From Abyssisolibacter fermentans (GTDB taxonomy: Bacteria; Bacillota; Clostridia; Tissierellales; MCWD3): a DNA stretch of 64,000 nt. A model generated the notes under the pieces. The model searched no databases and was not told the DNA's origin. It saw only the letters and a list, made by a program, of their open reading frames with translations. This document shows, piece after piece, positions 17,725 through 26,480 of the stretch; within the stretch, counting starts at the first letter, position 1; each line of letters starts with the position of its first letter. The position numbers were made by a program, and so were the translations under genes. Location of the stretch: positions 123,944-187,943 of the forward strand of contig NZ_LOHE01000038.1 in NCBI RefSeq assembly GCF_001559865.1. The letters are read 5' to 3'.

Positions 17725-18735
17725 TTAATTATTTTTGTATTTTTTTAATTCTTCAATAAATTGTGGTATTACTTCAAAAAGATCTCCTACAATTCCATAA
17801 TCCGCTACTTCAAATATAGGTGCATCCGGATCCTTATTGATTGCAATAATAATATCTGAACCTGACATTCCTGCTAAATGTTGAATTGCTCCAGATATTC
17901 CACAAGCGATATATATTTTAGGAGCTACCGTTTTTCCAGTTTGTCCTACTTGATGAGCATGTGGTATCCAGCCACTATCTACTGCTGCTCTAGATGAGCC
18001 TACTGCCGCTCCCAATACTTCAGCTAATTCTCGAATGTAAGAGAAGTTTTCCGCTTTTCCCAATCCACGTCCTCCAGAGACAATAAATTCTGCATCTTCT
18101 AAATTTACTTCTGTGGATACTTCTTTGATAGTTTCATGTATTCGAGTTCGAATGTTTTCTTCGGCAATTGAAATGTCTTCTTGAATAATTTTTCCCTCTA
18201 CTTGTCCATTTTGTAGTGGCTTTTTGAATACGCCAGGTCGAACTGTTCCCATTTGCGGACGACGATCTGGACATTCGATTTTCGCCATAAGGTTTCCCCC
18301 AAATGCTGGACGTATCCAAGTTACATTATTGCTTTCTTGGTTGAACTCAATACTAGTACAGTCTGCAGTCAACCCCGTTCTTAGCTTACAAGCTACTCGT
18401 GGACCAAAGTCTCTTCCATTACTTGTTGCTCCAATTAAAATGGTATTTGGATTATATTTGTCAACTAGTTGTATAAAGCATGAATAAACTGCATCAGTTA
18501 AGTACCTATTGTATACAGGTTTATCAACTAATATAATTTCATCTGCTCCATACTCTAAGGCTTCTTTCGCTACTTCTTGTACATTATGTCCAATTATAAC
18601 GGCAACTAATTTTTCTCCTAATGCATCGGCGATTTCTCTACCTGGACGTAATAATTCAAATCCTACTTTTTTTTCTTTTCCATCTTCTGTTTCAACATAA
18701 ATCCACACATTTTTATATTCTGAATTCACACTCAT
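17725..18735 (-). CDS. etfA: Electron transfer flavoprotein alpha subunit
   Basis: The 336-residue protein has the EtfA C-terminal FAD-binding region: GGRGLGKAENF, GSSRAAVDSGWIPHAHQVGQ and KIYIACGISGAIQHLAGM, ending with INKDPDAPIFEVADYGIVGD. The N-terminal half is the alpha-domain found in both Etf subunits. It forms a heterodimer with EtfB and passes electrons to the acyl-CoA dehydrogenase encoded upstream. It is 12 bp after etfB. Whether it bifurcates electrons to ferredoxin cannot be decided here. Confidence 0.95.
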   Translation of the reverse strand: MSVNSEYKNVWIYVETEDGKEKKVGFELLRPGREIADALGEKLVAVIIGHNVQEVAKEALEYGADEIILVDKPVYNRYLTDAVYSCFIQLVDKYNPNTILIGATSNGRDFGPRVACKLRTGLTADCTSIEFNQESNNVTWIRPAFGGNLMAKIECPDRRPQMGTVRPGVFKKPLQNGQVEGKIIQEDISIAEENIRTRIHETIKEVSTEVNLEDAEFIVSGGRGLGKAENFSYIRELAEVLGAAVGSSRAAVDSGWIPHAHQVGQTGKTVAPKIYIACGISGAIQHLAGMSGSDIIIAINKDPDAPIFEVADYGIVGDLFEVIPQFIEELKKYKNN

Positions 18736-18747
18736 GATTTGCCTCCT

Positions 18748-19545
18748 TTACAGTACTTTAGAATCTACTAGTAATGACATTAAAGTTTTTATAGAATTTT
18801 CTACTGTTTCTTCTTGAATAATTACGCCATTTTTGGATCGTACTGGAGTATAGGTTTTCTTTACCTTTGTCGGAGAACCTTTTAATCCACAATTTTCTAA
18901 GTTTATGGATACATCTTTCGAAGTTAACACTGGAATTTCTACTCGATTAGCGGCCATTTTGCTTTTTATGGTAGCATATCTTGGCTCATATTCCGTTTTA
19001 GATACAGTAATTACTGCCGGTTTTTGCACTTCAATCCAATCATATCCTTGATCATTGTCTCTTTTGATTAGTGTTTGGGCACGATCCTGTTTGATGTCTG
19101 TTGCATAGGTCACTTGTGGTAAACCTAGATGTTCTGCAATTTCTGGTCCCACTTGTCCGGTATCTCCATCTATCGCTTGCATTCCACAAAAGATTAAATC
19201 AAATTTGCCTTTTTCTTGCTCCAAAAGTCTAATATAAGTGGATAAAATATAACTTGTAGCTAAAGTGTCAGAGCCTCCAAAAGCTCGATCACTGATTAGA
19301 TACGCTTCATCGGCCCCTACAGATAAGCATTCTTTCAAAGCTGTTTTTACTTGTTCTGGTCCCATGGAAATTACTGTAACATTTCCACCTTCCTTTTCTT
19401 TTAGTTGAACAGCTAGTTCTAAAGCATAAGCATCAAAGGTATTTACAATACTAGGCACCCCTTTACGTATAAGTGTATTAGTTACTGGGTCAATCTTGAT
19501 TTCCGTTGTATCAGGAACCTGTTTCACACAAACTAAAATATTCAT
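18748..19545 (-). CDS. etfB: Electron transfer flavoprotein beta subunit
   Basis: A 265-residue EtfB: MNILVCVKQVPDTTEIKIDP at the start, NTFDAYALELAVQLKE, and the signature region around CGMQAIDGDTGQVGPEIAEHLG (about residues 119-140). It is encoded between acyl-CoA dehydrogenase and etfA with gaps of about 12-15 bp, so the three are one transcription and functional unit. It binds the nucleotide cofactor (AMP or a second FAD in bifurcating types). Confidence 0.95.
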   Translation of the reverse strand: MNILVCVKQVPDTTEIKIDPVTNTLIRKGVPSIVNTFDAYALELAVQLKEKEGGNVTVISMGPEQVKTALKECLSVGADEAYLISDRAFGGSDTLATSYILSTYIRLLEQEKGKFDLIFCGMQAIDGDTGQVGPEIAEHLGLPQVTYATDIKQDRAQTLIKRDNDQGYDWIEVQKPAVITVSKTEYEPRYATIKSKMAANRVEIPVLTSKDVSINLENCGLKGSPTKVKKTYTPVRSKNGVIIQEETVENSIKTLMSLLVDSKVL

Positions 19546-19560
19546 TTAAATCCCTCCTAT

Positions 19561-20688
19561 TTAATGTAGCATTATACCTGAAATAACAACACGTTGTATT
19601 TGATTTGTTCCCTCGTATATTTGAAGAATTTTTGCATCTCTCATCATTTTTTCTATAGGATATTCTTTCATATAACCATAACCGCCAAATATTTGTAATG
19701 CATCACATGTCACTTTCATGGCAATATCTGATCCCATCACTTTGCTCATAGCAGAGTGCATCGAATAATTTTCTCCATCATCCATCAACTCTGTAGTATG
19801 GTATACCAACTGACGAGCCGCTTCTGTTTGAATTTGCATGTCCGCAAGCATAAACTGCAATCCTTGCTTAGAAGCAATAGGTTTGCCGAATTGGACACGT
19901 TCTTTGGAATATTTTACTGCTTCATCAATAGCTCTTTGCGCTAGTCCAACACCAGTGGCTCCAACAAAAGGACGAGAAGTATCTAATGTTTTCATTGCAT
20001 ATACAAACCCTTTACCTTCTTCTCCAATTAAATGATCTTTTGGAATTCTACATTCATCAAAAATTACCTCAGTAGTATTCGATAATCGGATTCCCATTTT
20101 GTCTTCATGTTTCCCAATAGATACACCTGGACGATCTCTTTCCACAAAAAATGCTGATAAACCTTTTGTCCCTTTCGACAAATCAGTAGATGCAAATACA
20201 GTGTATACTCCAGCTACTCCACCATTGGTGATAAAACATTTTGTTCCATTTAATACATATTCATCTCCTTCTAAACGGGCTTTTGTTCTTACTGCAGCTG
20301 AATCAGAGCCAGCATTTGGTTCTGTCAAGCAAAAAGCAGCTAGTTTCCCAGATACAAGAATATCAAAGTATTGTTTTTTTTGTTCGGCAGTTCCAAACAA
20401 ATTTATCGTACTACATGCAGAATTATTTGCTCCAATAGCTGAAGCAAGTCCACAATCATACCTGCCTAATATCTCAGCAATATACACTTCGGTTTTTCGA
20501 TCAACCATCACACCCCCATGTTCTTCAGGGACCTCCAACAAGTGTATTCCCATATCTAAAATATCTTTATAAATTTTTTCAGGAAATTCACCAGAAGCAT
20601 CAAATTCTCCTACCACTGGAACTACTTCTTTTTCCATATAACTTTCCACTAATTCTCGTAAATCTTTCATTTCATTTGTAATTTGCAT
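19561..20688 (-). CDS. Acyl-CoA dehydrogenase (AcdA/AcdB-like)
   Basis: The 375-residue flavoenzyme shows the ACAD signatures: AAFCLTEPNAGSDSAAVRTKA (~115-135), ITNGGVAGVYTVFA, QFGKPIASKQGLQFMLADM, and DALQIFGGYGYMKEYPIEKMMRDAKILQIYEGTNQIQR, with the catalytic glutamate in YEGTN. With EtfAB it would act as an enoyl-CoA reductase in the reductive branch. It is first of the acd-etfB-etfA trio and follows the transporter gene by 31 bp. The chain length or aryl specificity is not readable. Confidence 0.92.
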   Translation of the reverse strand: MQITNEMKDLRELVESYMEKEVVPVVGEFDASGEFPEKIYKDILDMGIHLLEVPEEHGGVMVDRKTEVYIAEILGRYDCGLASAIGANNSACSTINLFGTAEQKKQYFDILVSGKLAAFCLTEPNAGSDSAAVRTKARLEGDEYVLNGTKCFITNGGVAGVYTVFASTDLSKGTKGLSAFFVERDRPGVSIGKHEDKMGIRLSNTTEVIFDECRIPKDHLIGEEGKGFVYAMKTLDTSRPFVGATGVGLAQRAIDEAVKYSKERVQFGKPIASKQGLQFMLADMQIQTEAARQLVYHTTELMDDGENYSMHSAMSKVMGSDIAMKVTCDALQIFGGYGYMKEYPIEKMMRDAKILQIYEGTNQIQRVVISGIMLH

Positions 20689-20719
20689 AATAATCCTCCC
20701 TATTCTTGAAAATATTCAG

Positions 20720-21859
20720 CTAATTATTACAATTATTCTTTTTATATTTTTTATTTCTATAATGTCCATAAGTCAAAGATGGCAAAATTACTAAGAAAAT
20801 TCCAATGTAACCAAAGTAAGAATATCCTACAGCAATAATCTTTGTTAATCCAGCAGAAGAAACTATCATAGAAATCAAAATTATTATTACACCTATAACC
20901 AATGATAAAACTTTTTTATTATCTGCAATTTTAAGACCCTTTTCAGTAGAAAGGCGACTAAATAGCATTATATTTCCATAAACTACAGCAACTGCAGTAG
21001 ATAGAAATGCACTAAATAAAGCAATAGAATAAATTACAACTAAATATCCTCCGCCCATTAATTTTGTAGCTGCTAATATTGGTAAAGTTTCTTTTGCAAC
21101 ATTAGGCATATATGCTTGAATTAATAGTACAGTTAGTGCAATCATCACTCCATTAATAACAAACCCGATTCCTGTTATTTTTGTACAATCTTCGTCTGTT
21201 TTTGTCAATGAAGTTGCACCCAAAAGACCTAAAAATGCAAAACATTGAAATCCAGCGTAACTTAAAGCCTTCCAAGCTCCTTTCCAAAATGTTGATCCGC
21301 TAACAGATAGAGATAAGTTTTGATGTAAAATCACACTGTTTTTGCCTATTCCCTGAATGCAAATTAATAAAAAAGAAACAACTATTAATATAGTTAAAAC
21401 AGAAGATGCTTTCCTAACTAAATTTGATCCAAACATACTTAATAATAGTGTCAATATGCCAGTAATTAATACGGATAAAAAATATGTGATCCCAAAGACT
21501 TGAGTTAATAATGCTGCGGCTCCAGCAATAGATGCACTAACTGCCAACATTCCTGCCATTATATAGCAAACATCATAAATTGGAGATAAAATTTTATTAT
21601 ATGGTTGAAATAATACTTTGCCAAATGAGTGGTAATCGTAAGCATTATAATGACGCGCCATAATCATATTTTCACGATAAGTTAACCCTACGACAACCAT
21701 AGATAATATAGAAAATAATGCCGCATACTTACCATATCGAATAAAAAAACTCATTGATTGACTTCCGCTAGCAAAACCACCTCCTACATGTGCACCAAAC
21801 CATACAGATGCAATACTAAATATTCCAGCCCATGCTAATCCATTTTTTTCTTTGCTCAT
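20720..21859 (-). CDS. YkvI-family membrane transporter
   Basis: The 379-residue protein has ten or more hydrophobic helices and begins AGIFSIASVWFGAHVGGGFASGSQ, the unwound first helix motif of the LeuT-fold YkvI group. The ATG at 21859 is chosen because AAGGAGAATAAGG precedes it; an earlier ATG at 21877 lacks a site. It is the first gene of the catabolic cluster and likely imports the amino or 2-oxo/2-hydroxy acid that feeds it. The substrate is inferred from context only. Confidence 0.8.
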   Translation of the reverse strand: MSKEKNGLAWAGIFSIASVWFGAHVGGGFASGSQSMSFFIRYGKYAALFSILSMVVVGLTYRENMIMARHYNAYDYHSFGKVLFQPYNKILSPIYDVCYIMAGMLAVSASIAGAAALLTQVFGITYFLSVLITGILTLLLSMFGSNLVRKASSVLTILIVVSFLLICIQGIGKNSVILHQNLSLSVSGSTFWKGAWKALSYAGFQCFAFLGLLGATSLTKTDEDCTKITGIGFVINGVMIALTVLLIQAYMPNVAKETLPILAATKLMGGGYLVVIYSIALFSAFLSTAVAVVYGNIMLFSRLSTEKGLKIADNKKVLSLVIGVIIILISMIVSSAGLTKIIAVGYSYFGYIGIFLVILPSLTYGHYRNKKYKKNNCNN

Positions 21860-21875
21860 CCTTATTCTCCTTATC

Positions 21876-21915
21876 AATATATTTAGGTTATTAAAGGAAG
21901 CCTATAATCCTTTGT
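21876..21915 (-). promoter_or_regulatory. Conserved cluster element, copy C
   Basis: Minus strand: TTAACA, AAGGATTATAGGCTTCC, TTTAATAACCTAAATATATT. It is the third copy of the element and lies just upstream of the YkvI gene. In this copy the GC of the GG-N10-GC pattern is TC, which speaks against a sigma-54 promoter and for a sigma-A promoter with operator. Confidence 0.6.
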
Positions 21916-22480
21916 TAAATAATGAACAAATAAATTTAAATATATATATATTTATTAGATAGAGTTATACCTCACTCTCTTTGAAATCAAGATTTTGTCT
22001 TGAAAAAAAGTGGTGCCTCTGTCTGATAAATAGCTAAAAATAAGTTATATAATATTTTAATATAAAATACGGTGGTAATGTTTTCCTCGGAATTTTTATC
22101 ATTCAAAAATTGAACAAGTCTTTTTGTCCTTAATAAAAATCAATATCTATATCATTTTTTCATTTGCTCATTGTTTTTAATAGTTAGTCTTTCAAATGTT
22201 TATTGTTTAGCACTTAATTATTATATGAGCAATTTACATGCCAATTATCTAGCCCTCTAAAAATGGTCTTTTATCTTATTTCTTTTAAATTATTAATAAA
22301 AGTTGGTGCATGAATGCCACTTTGCATATTAAAGCGGTGCATTAATACACCGAAGAGTTGACAAACCTCGCTACTTTTTACTCGTAGGTTTGAATTCTAG
22401 ATAAAAAAGTTTAAGTAATGAAATATTTCTAATTTTACATCAAAATATTTTTTATTTTTAGTTATACGGTGAATAATAAA
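21916..22480. other. Long upstream region of the cluster
   Basis: AT-rich. GTTGACAAACCTC...GTAGGTTTG (22356-22392) forms a small stem. TGGTGCATGAATGCCAC and GGTGCATTAATACACC (about 22300-22350) are short dyads that could be regulator sites for the divergent catabolic cluster. There is no ORF or RNA gene I can support. Confidence 0.35.
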
Positions 22481-22585
22481 ATGCTTGAAAAAGCAACAGA
22501 ACTAGGTATATGTGAAAAAGACTTCTTACCTAGTGAAAAAAACATTGAAGAGTATATTGAATTTGTAAAACAAAATAGAAGGTAG
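22481..22585 (+). pseudogene. C-terminal gene fragment, unknown family
   Basis: An in-frame stretch reads MLEKATELGICEKDF then LPSEKNIEEYIEFVKQNRR and stop. The composition is protein-like and an intrinsic terminator follows 46 bp later, but there is no ribosome binding site. The upstream frame is closed, so it looks like the 3' end of a lost gene. Confidence 0.4.
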
Positions 22586-22631
22586 TTTTTCAAAATTATA
22601 CAAGTTAAATTTCATTCGAATAATAAACACT

Positions 22632-22670
22632 AAAAGCCCTTGAATTCAAACATAAATTTCAAGGACTTTT
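22632..22670 (+). terminator. Intrinsic terminator
   Basis: AAAAGCCCTTGAA and TTCAAGGACTTTT form a 12-bp stem with one mismatch, following the gene fragment. Confidence 0.65.
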
Positions 22671-22721
22671 GCTATCTATTATATTCAATTTTCAACTCAA
22701 AATTTAGTACTAATTGACGTG

Positions 22722-22775
22722 TTTCCACGTACCCTAATCATACACTAAAATGGGTTCACTCCAAACCGTCCCTTT
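22722..22775. repeat. GGGACGGTTTGGAGTGAACCC repeat, copy 2
   Basis: Inverted relative to 8571-8620, sharing about 45 of 50 bases as far as I can align by eye. It ends in AAACCGTCCC. Another CCGTCCC occurs at 22850. Confidence 0.6.
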
Positions 22776-22910
22776 TTATTATATTAGCTATTTTCTAATG
22801 GTTACACTATATTTCATTAGTATTTATTTCGTCCGTTTTTACGCAGTCTGCCGTCCCTCTTGATTATCGGCGTATGCCTCTAATTAGCAAGATAAATAAT
22901 TAAAATATAA

Positions 22911-23697
22911 CTAATCTTCTTCGGCTCTGAATGACAACTGTCTCCAAGATATCTCATTGCTCTCATTGTCTATTTCTAAAGAAAGTAGTTTCTTTTCTTT
23001 AGCTGGCTTACTTGGAGTTCCATAGAATTTATAGCTATCATCTTCGAAAGATATGGACACCTCAAATATAACAGCTTGATTTCGCTTTTTTAATATATCT
23101 AGCAAACACTCCTTTTTAATAATAACCATGTTTCCATATGTGCTATGTTTTTCATATCCACTTTCATCTTCTGGCTCGCTCCAATGATATACTTGAACAG
23201 GGAAGTCATCAACATTATATATTCTTGAACGTAAAATTTGTTCTTCCAACGTTACAGTCAAGTACTTTGCTAGAACATCAGATACCCCCATTAAGTAGTT
23301 TGATGTAGTTAGATAATCTTTTAATAACGGGTCTTTTTTATCAAGTGCATAATCTGGGAACGTAGTGATTACATCACATGTTGGATAAATAACGAGCTTT
23401 TGTTGTTCTCCATTCTGCATATTTTTCCAGTGTTTCTACGCTAGGAATAACGCCGTGATCATTGTAGGTCTTTTGGTATTCATTTTGCGCTAAGTAGTGT
23501 TTACTCCATTCTCTTGCATTCTGATTTGTGATACCAAACTGGGCAACGAAATAATCGCATTCGATTGCTATCTCTTCTTTCGTGCATACAAACATCCTGG
23601 CTAAATTAGTATACCAATACCGCAATGTATCCATTGTATCAAAATCAAACTTCCAATTCTGAGTACTATCTTTACATTCGCGTTGATAATACGACAT
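22911..23697 (-). pseudogene. Frameshifted hypothetical gene (two overlapping frames)
   Basis: The 5' part (23697 down to 23374) reads MSYYQREC...NWKFDFDTMDTLRYWYTNLAR, then IPSVETLEKYAEWRTTK. The 3' part (from 23420) continues in another frame with LVIYPTCDVITTFPDYAL to SWRQLSFRAEED. The two frames overlap around 23374-23420, so a single indel there would join them into a ~255-residue protein. It starts a few bases after the stop of the preceding broken gene. I recall no named family; the DTLRYWY...ARxF pattern reminded me of C-terminal regions of large accessory ATPases, but this is unverified. Confidence 0.55.
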
Positions 23698-23703
23698 TTT
23701 TTT

Positions 23704-24216
23704 TACATGCTATCGCTACTCATGCACTGATCACACACAGATAATTGTTCTATATCATGAGGTTCACAATAGGGAGCTAGAATCAGCTATATAAAAACCA
23801 GGGCGACATTCCACACTCATGCTCATCAAGGTATCAAACGTTATAGAACAAAGTTTACATAACATAGCAACCGGAATTGGTCTTGGCAAATTTATTAGTG
23901 CAGAAAATAGAATTTCTATATTCACTATGCTGTTATATTGCTTTTTAGTAACATGAATAAACTCTTTGAATAAAGAGTCCATGGTCTTTCCTTTCGGCTT
24001 TATCTGTGATAGCATTCCATCAATCGAATTAGCTTCAGATAACATATATGCTTGTAAGCGAGGACTCCTATCTGTAAGCAAATGGAATTCTTCACACTGC
24101 ACATCAGTTGCGTCCGAAAATATAGAACGGATATGTTGGGAGCTTTCGGACAATTCAAACGGAGTTAGATTGAGAACTTCCACTTTAAGGGTTATGAATG
24201 GAACCGAATTTCTCAT
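23704..24216 (-). pseudogene. Frameshifted and truncated hypothetical gene
   Basis: One frame (24216 to 23764) reads MRNSVPFITLKVEVLNLTPF...MSVECRPGFYIADSS. In the +1 frame just before its stop a second segment continues LILAPYCEPHDIEQLSVCDQC to a stop near 23704, with a CxxC pair that looks like a real C-terminus. The N-terminus probably lies upstream in lost sequence. With the following gene it forms a decayed two-gene unit of unknown role, codon- and composition-wise unlike the catabolic cluster. Confidence 0.5.
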
Positions 24217-24388
24217 AGTGACAGATTGCTACTGGGAACGCTGTTCATTCACGTTAAGACAAAAGATGTAGGAGTTGTTTACGTTGAAAAGACTTCTTCA
24301 GGACAGCAAAGATATAAAAACGTCTATGTTCTAAAATAGAATTATTCTACATAAAGAAAAGACTTATAAATAATGATGCGTTATTTAA
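24217..24388. other. Possible plus-strand gene debris
   Basis: A plus-strand frame reads KDVGVVYVEKTSSGQQRYKN to a stop at about 24343, protein-like but without a start. I see no other signal here. Confidence 0.25.
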
Positions 24389-24553
24389 TACCATACATAT
24401 AGAGTTGCATTAATTCTATTATAAATTTATTGTCCTCATAGTTCGTAACAATACTAGGCATGAAATCTAGACACGCAACAATGTCACCACCATCATTACC
24501 GTTATTATTGAAATCTAACTGCAAACCAATATAGTAACTCTTAACAGACGCGG
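24389..24553 (-). pseudogene. C-terminal fragment of an unknown gene
   Basis: A clean minus-strand frame without start reads SYYIGLQLDFNNNGNDGGD then IVACLDFMPSIVTNYEDNKF and ends MYGIK-stop. It is cut at its 5' end right at GCGGGGACAGGTTC, a GGGACAGGT-type repeat end, so an insertion or deletion at that repeat probably removed the rest. Family not recognised. Confidence 0.45.
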
Positions 24554-24804
24554 GGACAGGTTCAATGTCTGCTATGCTTTCTCTACATTATACTTACTTG
24601 CTCCAGTTACTCTTACCAATTGACGTATTTTGAAGTTATGATATGGTTCACCGCACCTATAATAATGGCGGTTTTAATAACCAGTTCAAGAACTATGAGA
24701 GGATAGCCTTTAATTTCTTGACTAAATTAATAAAAGATAACATTGATTTTAATCAGTGCTACCTTTCTATCATACTTAATATCCTCTGGAAGTATGTTTT
24801 TAAA

Positions 24805-26256
24805 TTACTTCTTTGTATCAATTATATTTTGTATTAGAGCTTTACATTTTCCACAATTAGTACCTGCTCCTGTTACTTCTCCAACTTTTTCAACTGTATC
24901 TGCCCCATCTTTAACTGCATTAACTACGGCTTCAATAGAAACATTATTGCATCCACAGGCTAATGCTAATATTTTTTTTATATCTTTAATACAATTACCG
25001 CAACCTGTTCCGGCTCCTGTAATTTCTTGTATTTCCTCTATAGTACGAGCACCACCAACCATTGCTTTCCTAATATCACCATAACTCACTTGTTTACAGT
25101 GACAAATAATTCTATTTACAGGTATAAGAAAAGCTGTTACATAAAGATCTCCATCACTTCTAAGAGAATGCATTGTTCCAGCAGGAGCAATAAATACATC
25201 TCCTACCTGTAACTCTACTTCTCCATCTGCTAATACGCCAAACCCTGAACCCTTTATACAATAAAATACTTCATCTTGAGTTGCATGTTCATGGAGAGGA
25301 ACTTTTTCATCGGAAGAGATATGATACACCTTTGTTTCAATAGCTTCTTTTATAGCATTTAAATCCATACTCTCACTCCTTATCCAGTTATTATTATCTT
25401 CCCTATTCATATTTCTAAAGTCTCTAGGACTAACGCCTGTATATTTTTTAAAAAATCTTGTCATATTAGATGATTCTGTAAAACCTAATTCATTGGCAAT
25501 TTCACTGATACTCTTTTGTTCAAAACATAGTTTAAGTTTTATTTTTAAAATAAGTTGTTGAATAATATATTGCTTTGCGGACATATCAATAGCTTTTCGT
25601 GTCATTAAATTAACTGTCTTTTTAGAGACGTGCATCATATTAGCATAGCTTTCTACAGTTTTCTCTTTATCAATATGTTCTTCAACTAATTCAGTGAACT
25701 GTATAAAAATTTCATTTTTTTTCTGTGAGGTATCTTTTCCTAAGATACTGTTTAATATTAATAGGGCGAAGGTTCTAAAAGCCGAAACAATTACCTTGTA
25801 ATTCATAACACCATCAGCATATGTGTACATATCATGTATTACATCTAAAAGTTTTGTCAACGTTGAAGCATATAAATCTATAAAATTCACATGTGGATTC
25901 ATATAGCTTTGCTTAAACAAATCTTTGACTTCAGAAGTGTTATCACTTAAAAATCCACATAAAAACCCCTCTGTGAACATGATTAAATACCCTTGTACAT
26001 TATCAAACTCACTATATCTATGAACACGATTCCTTGAAATAATTAAGCTTTCACCTGCTTGAATGGTATATTCTAAAAAATCAATTTCATGAATACATTT
26101 ACCTTCAGTAACAAAAATCAAATTGTAAAAATCAGTACGAAAATGCTTCCTTATGAAAGAGGTATTTGCAGATTCAAAAAAATTTTTCAATGATATAATT
26201 TCAAAGCCTTTATTTTTTTTCTTATTTTTAAATTTAATCTTTTCTACCTTGTTCAT
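24805..26256 (-). CDS. AraC-family regulator fused in frame to a cupin and two BFD-like [2Fe-2S] domains
   Basis: The 483-residue frame holds an AraC N-terminal cupin-type sensor (~30-115), an AraC helix-turn-helix (~195-290: VESYANMMHVSKKTVN, SISEIANELGFTESSNMTRFFKKYTGVSPRDF), a linker REDNNNWIRSES, a second cupin (~310-372: VPLHEHATQDEVFYCIKGSG, IAPAGTMHSL) and two BFD-like domains (CHCKQVSYGDIR...TGCGNC and CGCNNVS...TNCGKC, each with four cysteines). Such a regulator could read iron or redox state. However, an internal ATG at 25368 with a perfect AAGGAG site suggests that the cupin-BFD half (187 residues) is also, or originally was only, made separately. The join may be a lost stop codon. 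Confidence 0.8.
   Translation of the reverse strand: MNKVEKIKFKNKKKNKGFEIISLKNFFESANTSFIRKHFRTDFYNLIFVTEGKCIHEIDFLEYTIQAGESLIISRNRVHRYSEFDNVQGYLIMFTEGFLCGFLSDNTSEVKDLFKQSYMNPHVNFIDLYASTLTKLLDVIHDMYTYADGVMNYKVIVSAFRTFALLILNSILGKDTSQKKNEIFIQFTELVEEHIDKEKTVESYANMMHVSKKTVNLMTRKAIDMSAKQYIIQQLILKIKLKLCFEQKSISEIANELGFTESSNMTRFFKKYTGVSPRDFRNMNREDNNNWIRSESMDLNAIKEAIETKVYHISSDEKVPLHEHATQDEVFYCIKGSGFGVLADGEVELQVGDVFIAPAGTMHSLRSDGDLYVTAFLIPVNRIICHCKQVSYGDIRKAMVGGARTIEEIQEITGAGTGCGNCIKDIKKILALACGCNNVSIEAVVNAVKDGADTVEKVGEVTGAGTNCGKCKALIQNIIDTKK
25368..25381 (-). promoter_or_regulatory. Internal ribosome binding site and start codon
   Basis: AAGGAG-TGAGAGT-ATG inside the AraC-cupin-BFD frame would start a 187-residue cupin-2xBFD protein at 25368. 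The AAGGAG lies exactly where a separate gene's site would be, about 12 codons after the normal AraC end. Confidence 0.7.
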
Positions 26257-26408
26257 ATTATCTCCTTTAATTGCAATAATTGTACTGTGAAATTTGATTT
26301 AAACATAACCACCAACAACACCTAATGATACTATTTATATTACAATAAAAGTGTTATTTAAATTTAGGCTGTGTTTAAGAATAGTGTTGATTGATATATA
26401 AGTTTTTT

Positions 26409-26435
26409 AATGGAACCTTAATATAAGGTTCCATT
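26409..26435. terminator. Hairpin downstream of the VOC gene
   Basis: AATGGAACCTTA and TAAGGTTCCATT form a perfect 12-bp stem with a 3-nt loop. It lies 46 bp after the VOC gene stop but lacks a T-tract in that direction, so its terminator role is likely but not certain. Confidence 0.5.
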
Positions 26436-26480
26436 ATATAGTATTTTAAGAACATTTCTATTTAACTATGCTATAAGTTT

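Noticed and set aside
14373..21915. Clear sigma-54 (-24/-12) promoters in the catabolic cluster
   Set aside because: The shared element has GG-N10-GC in two copies, but TGGCAC and TTGCA are poorly matched and copy C lacks the GC; kept only as a possibility.
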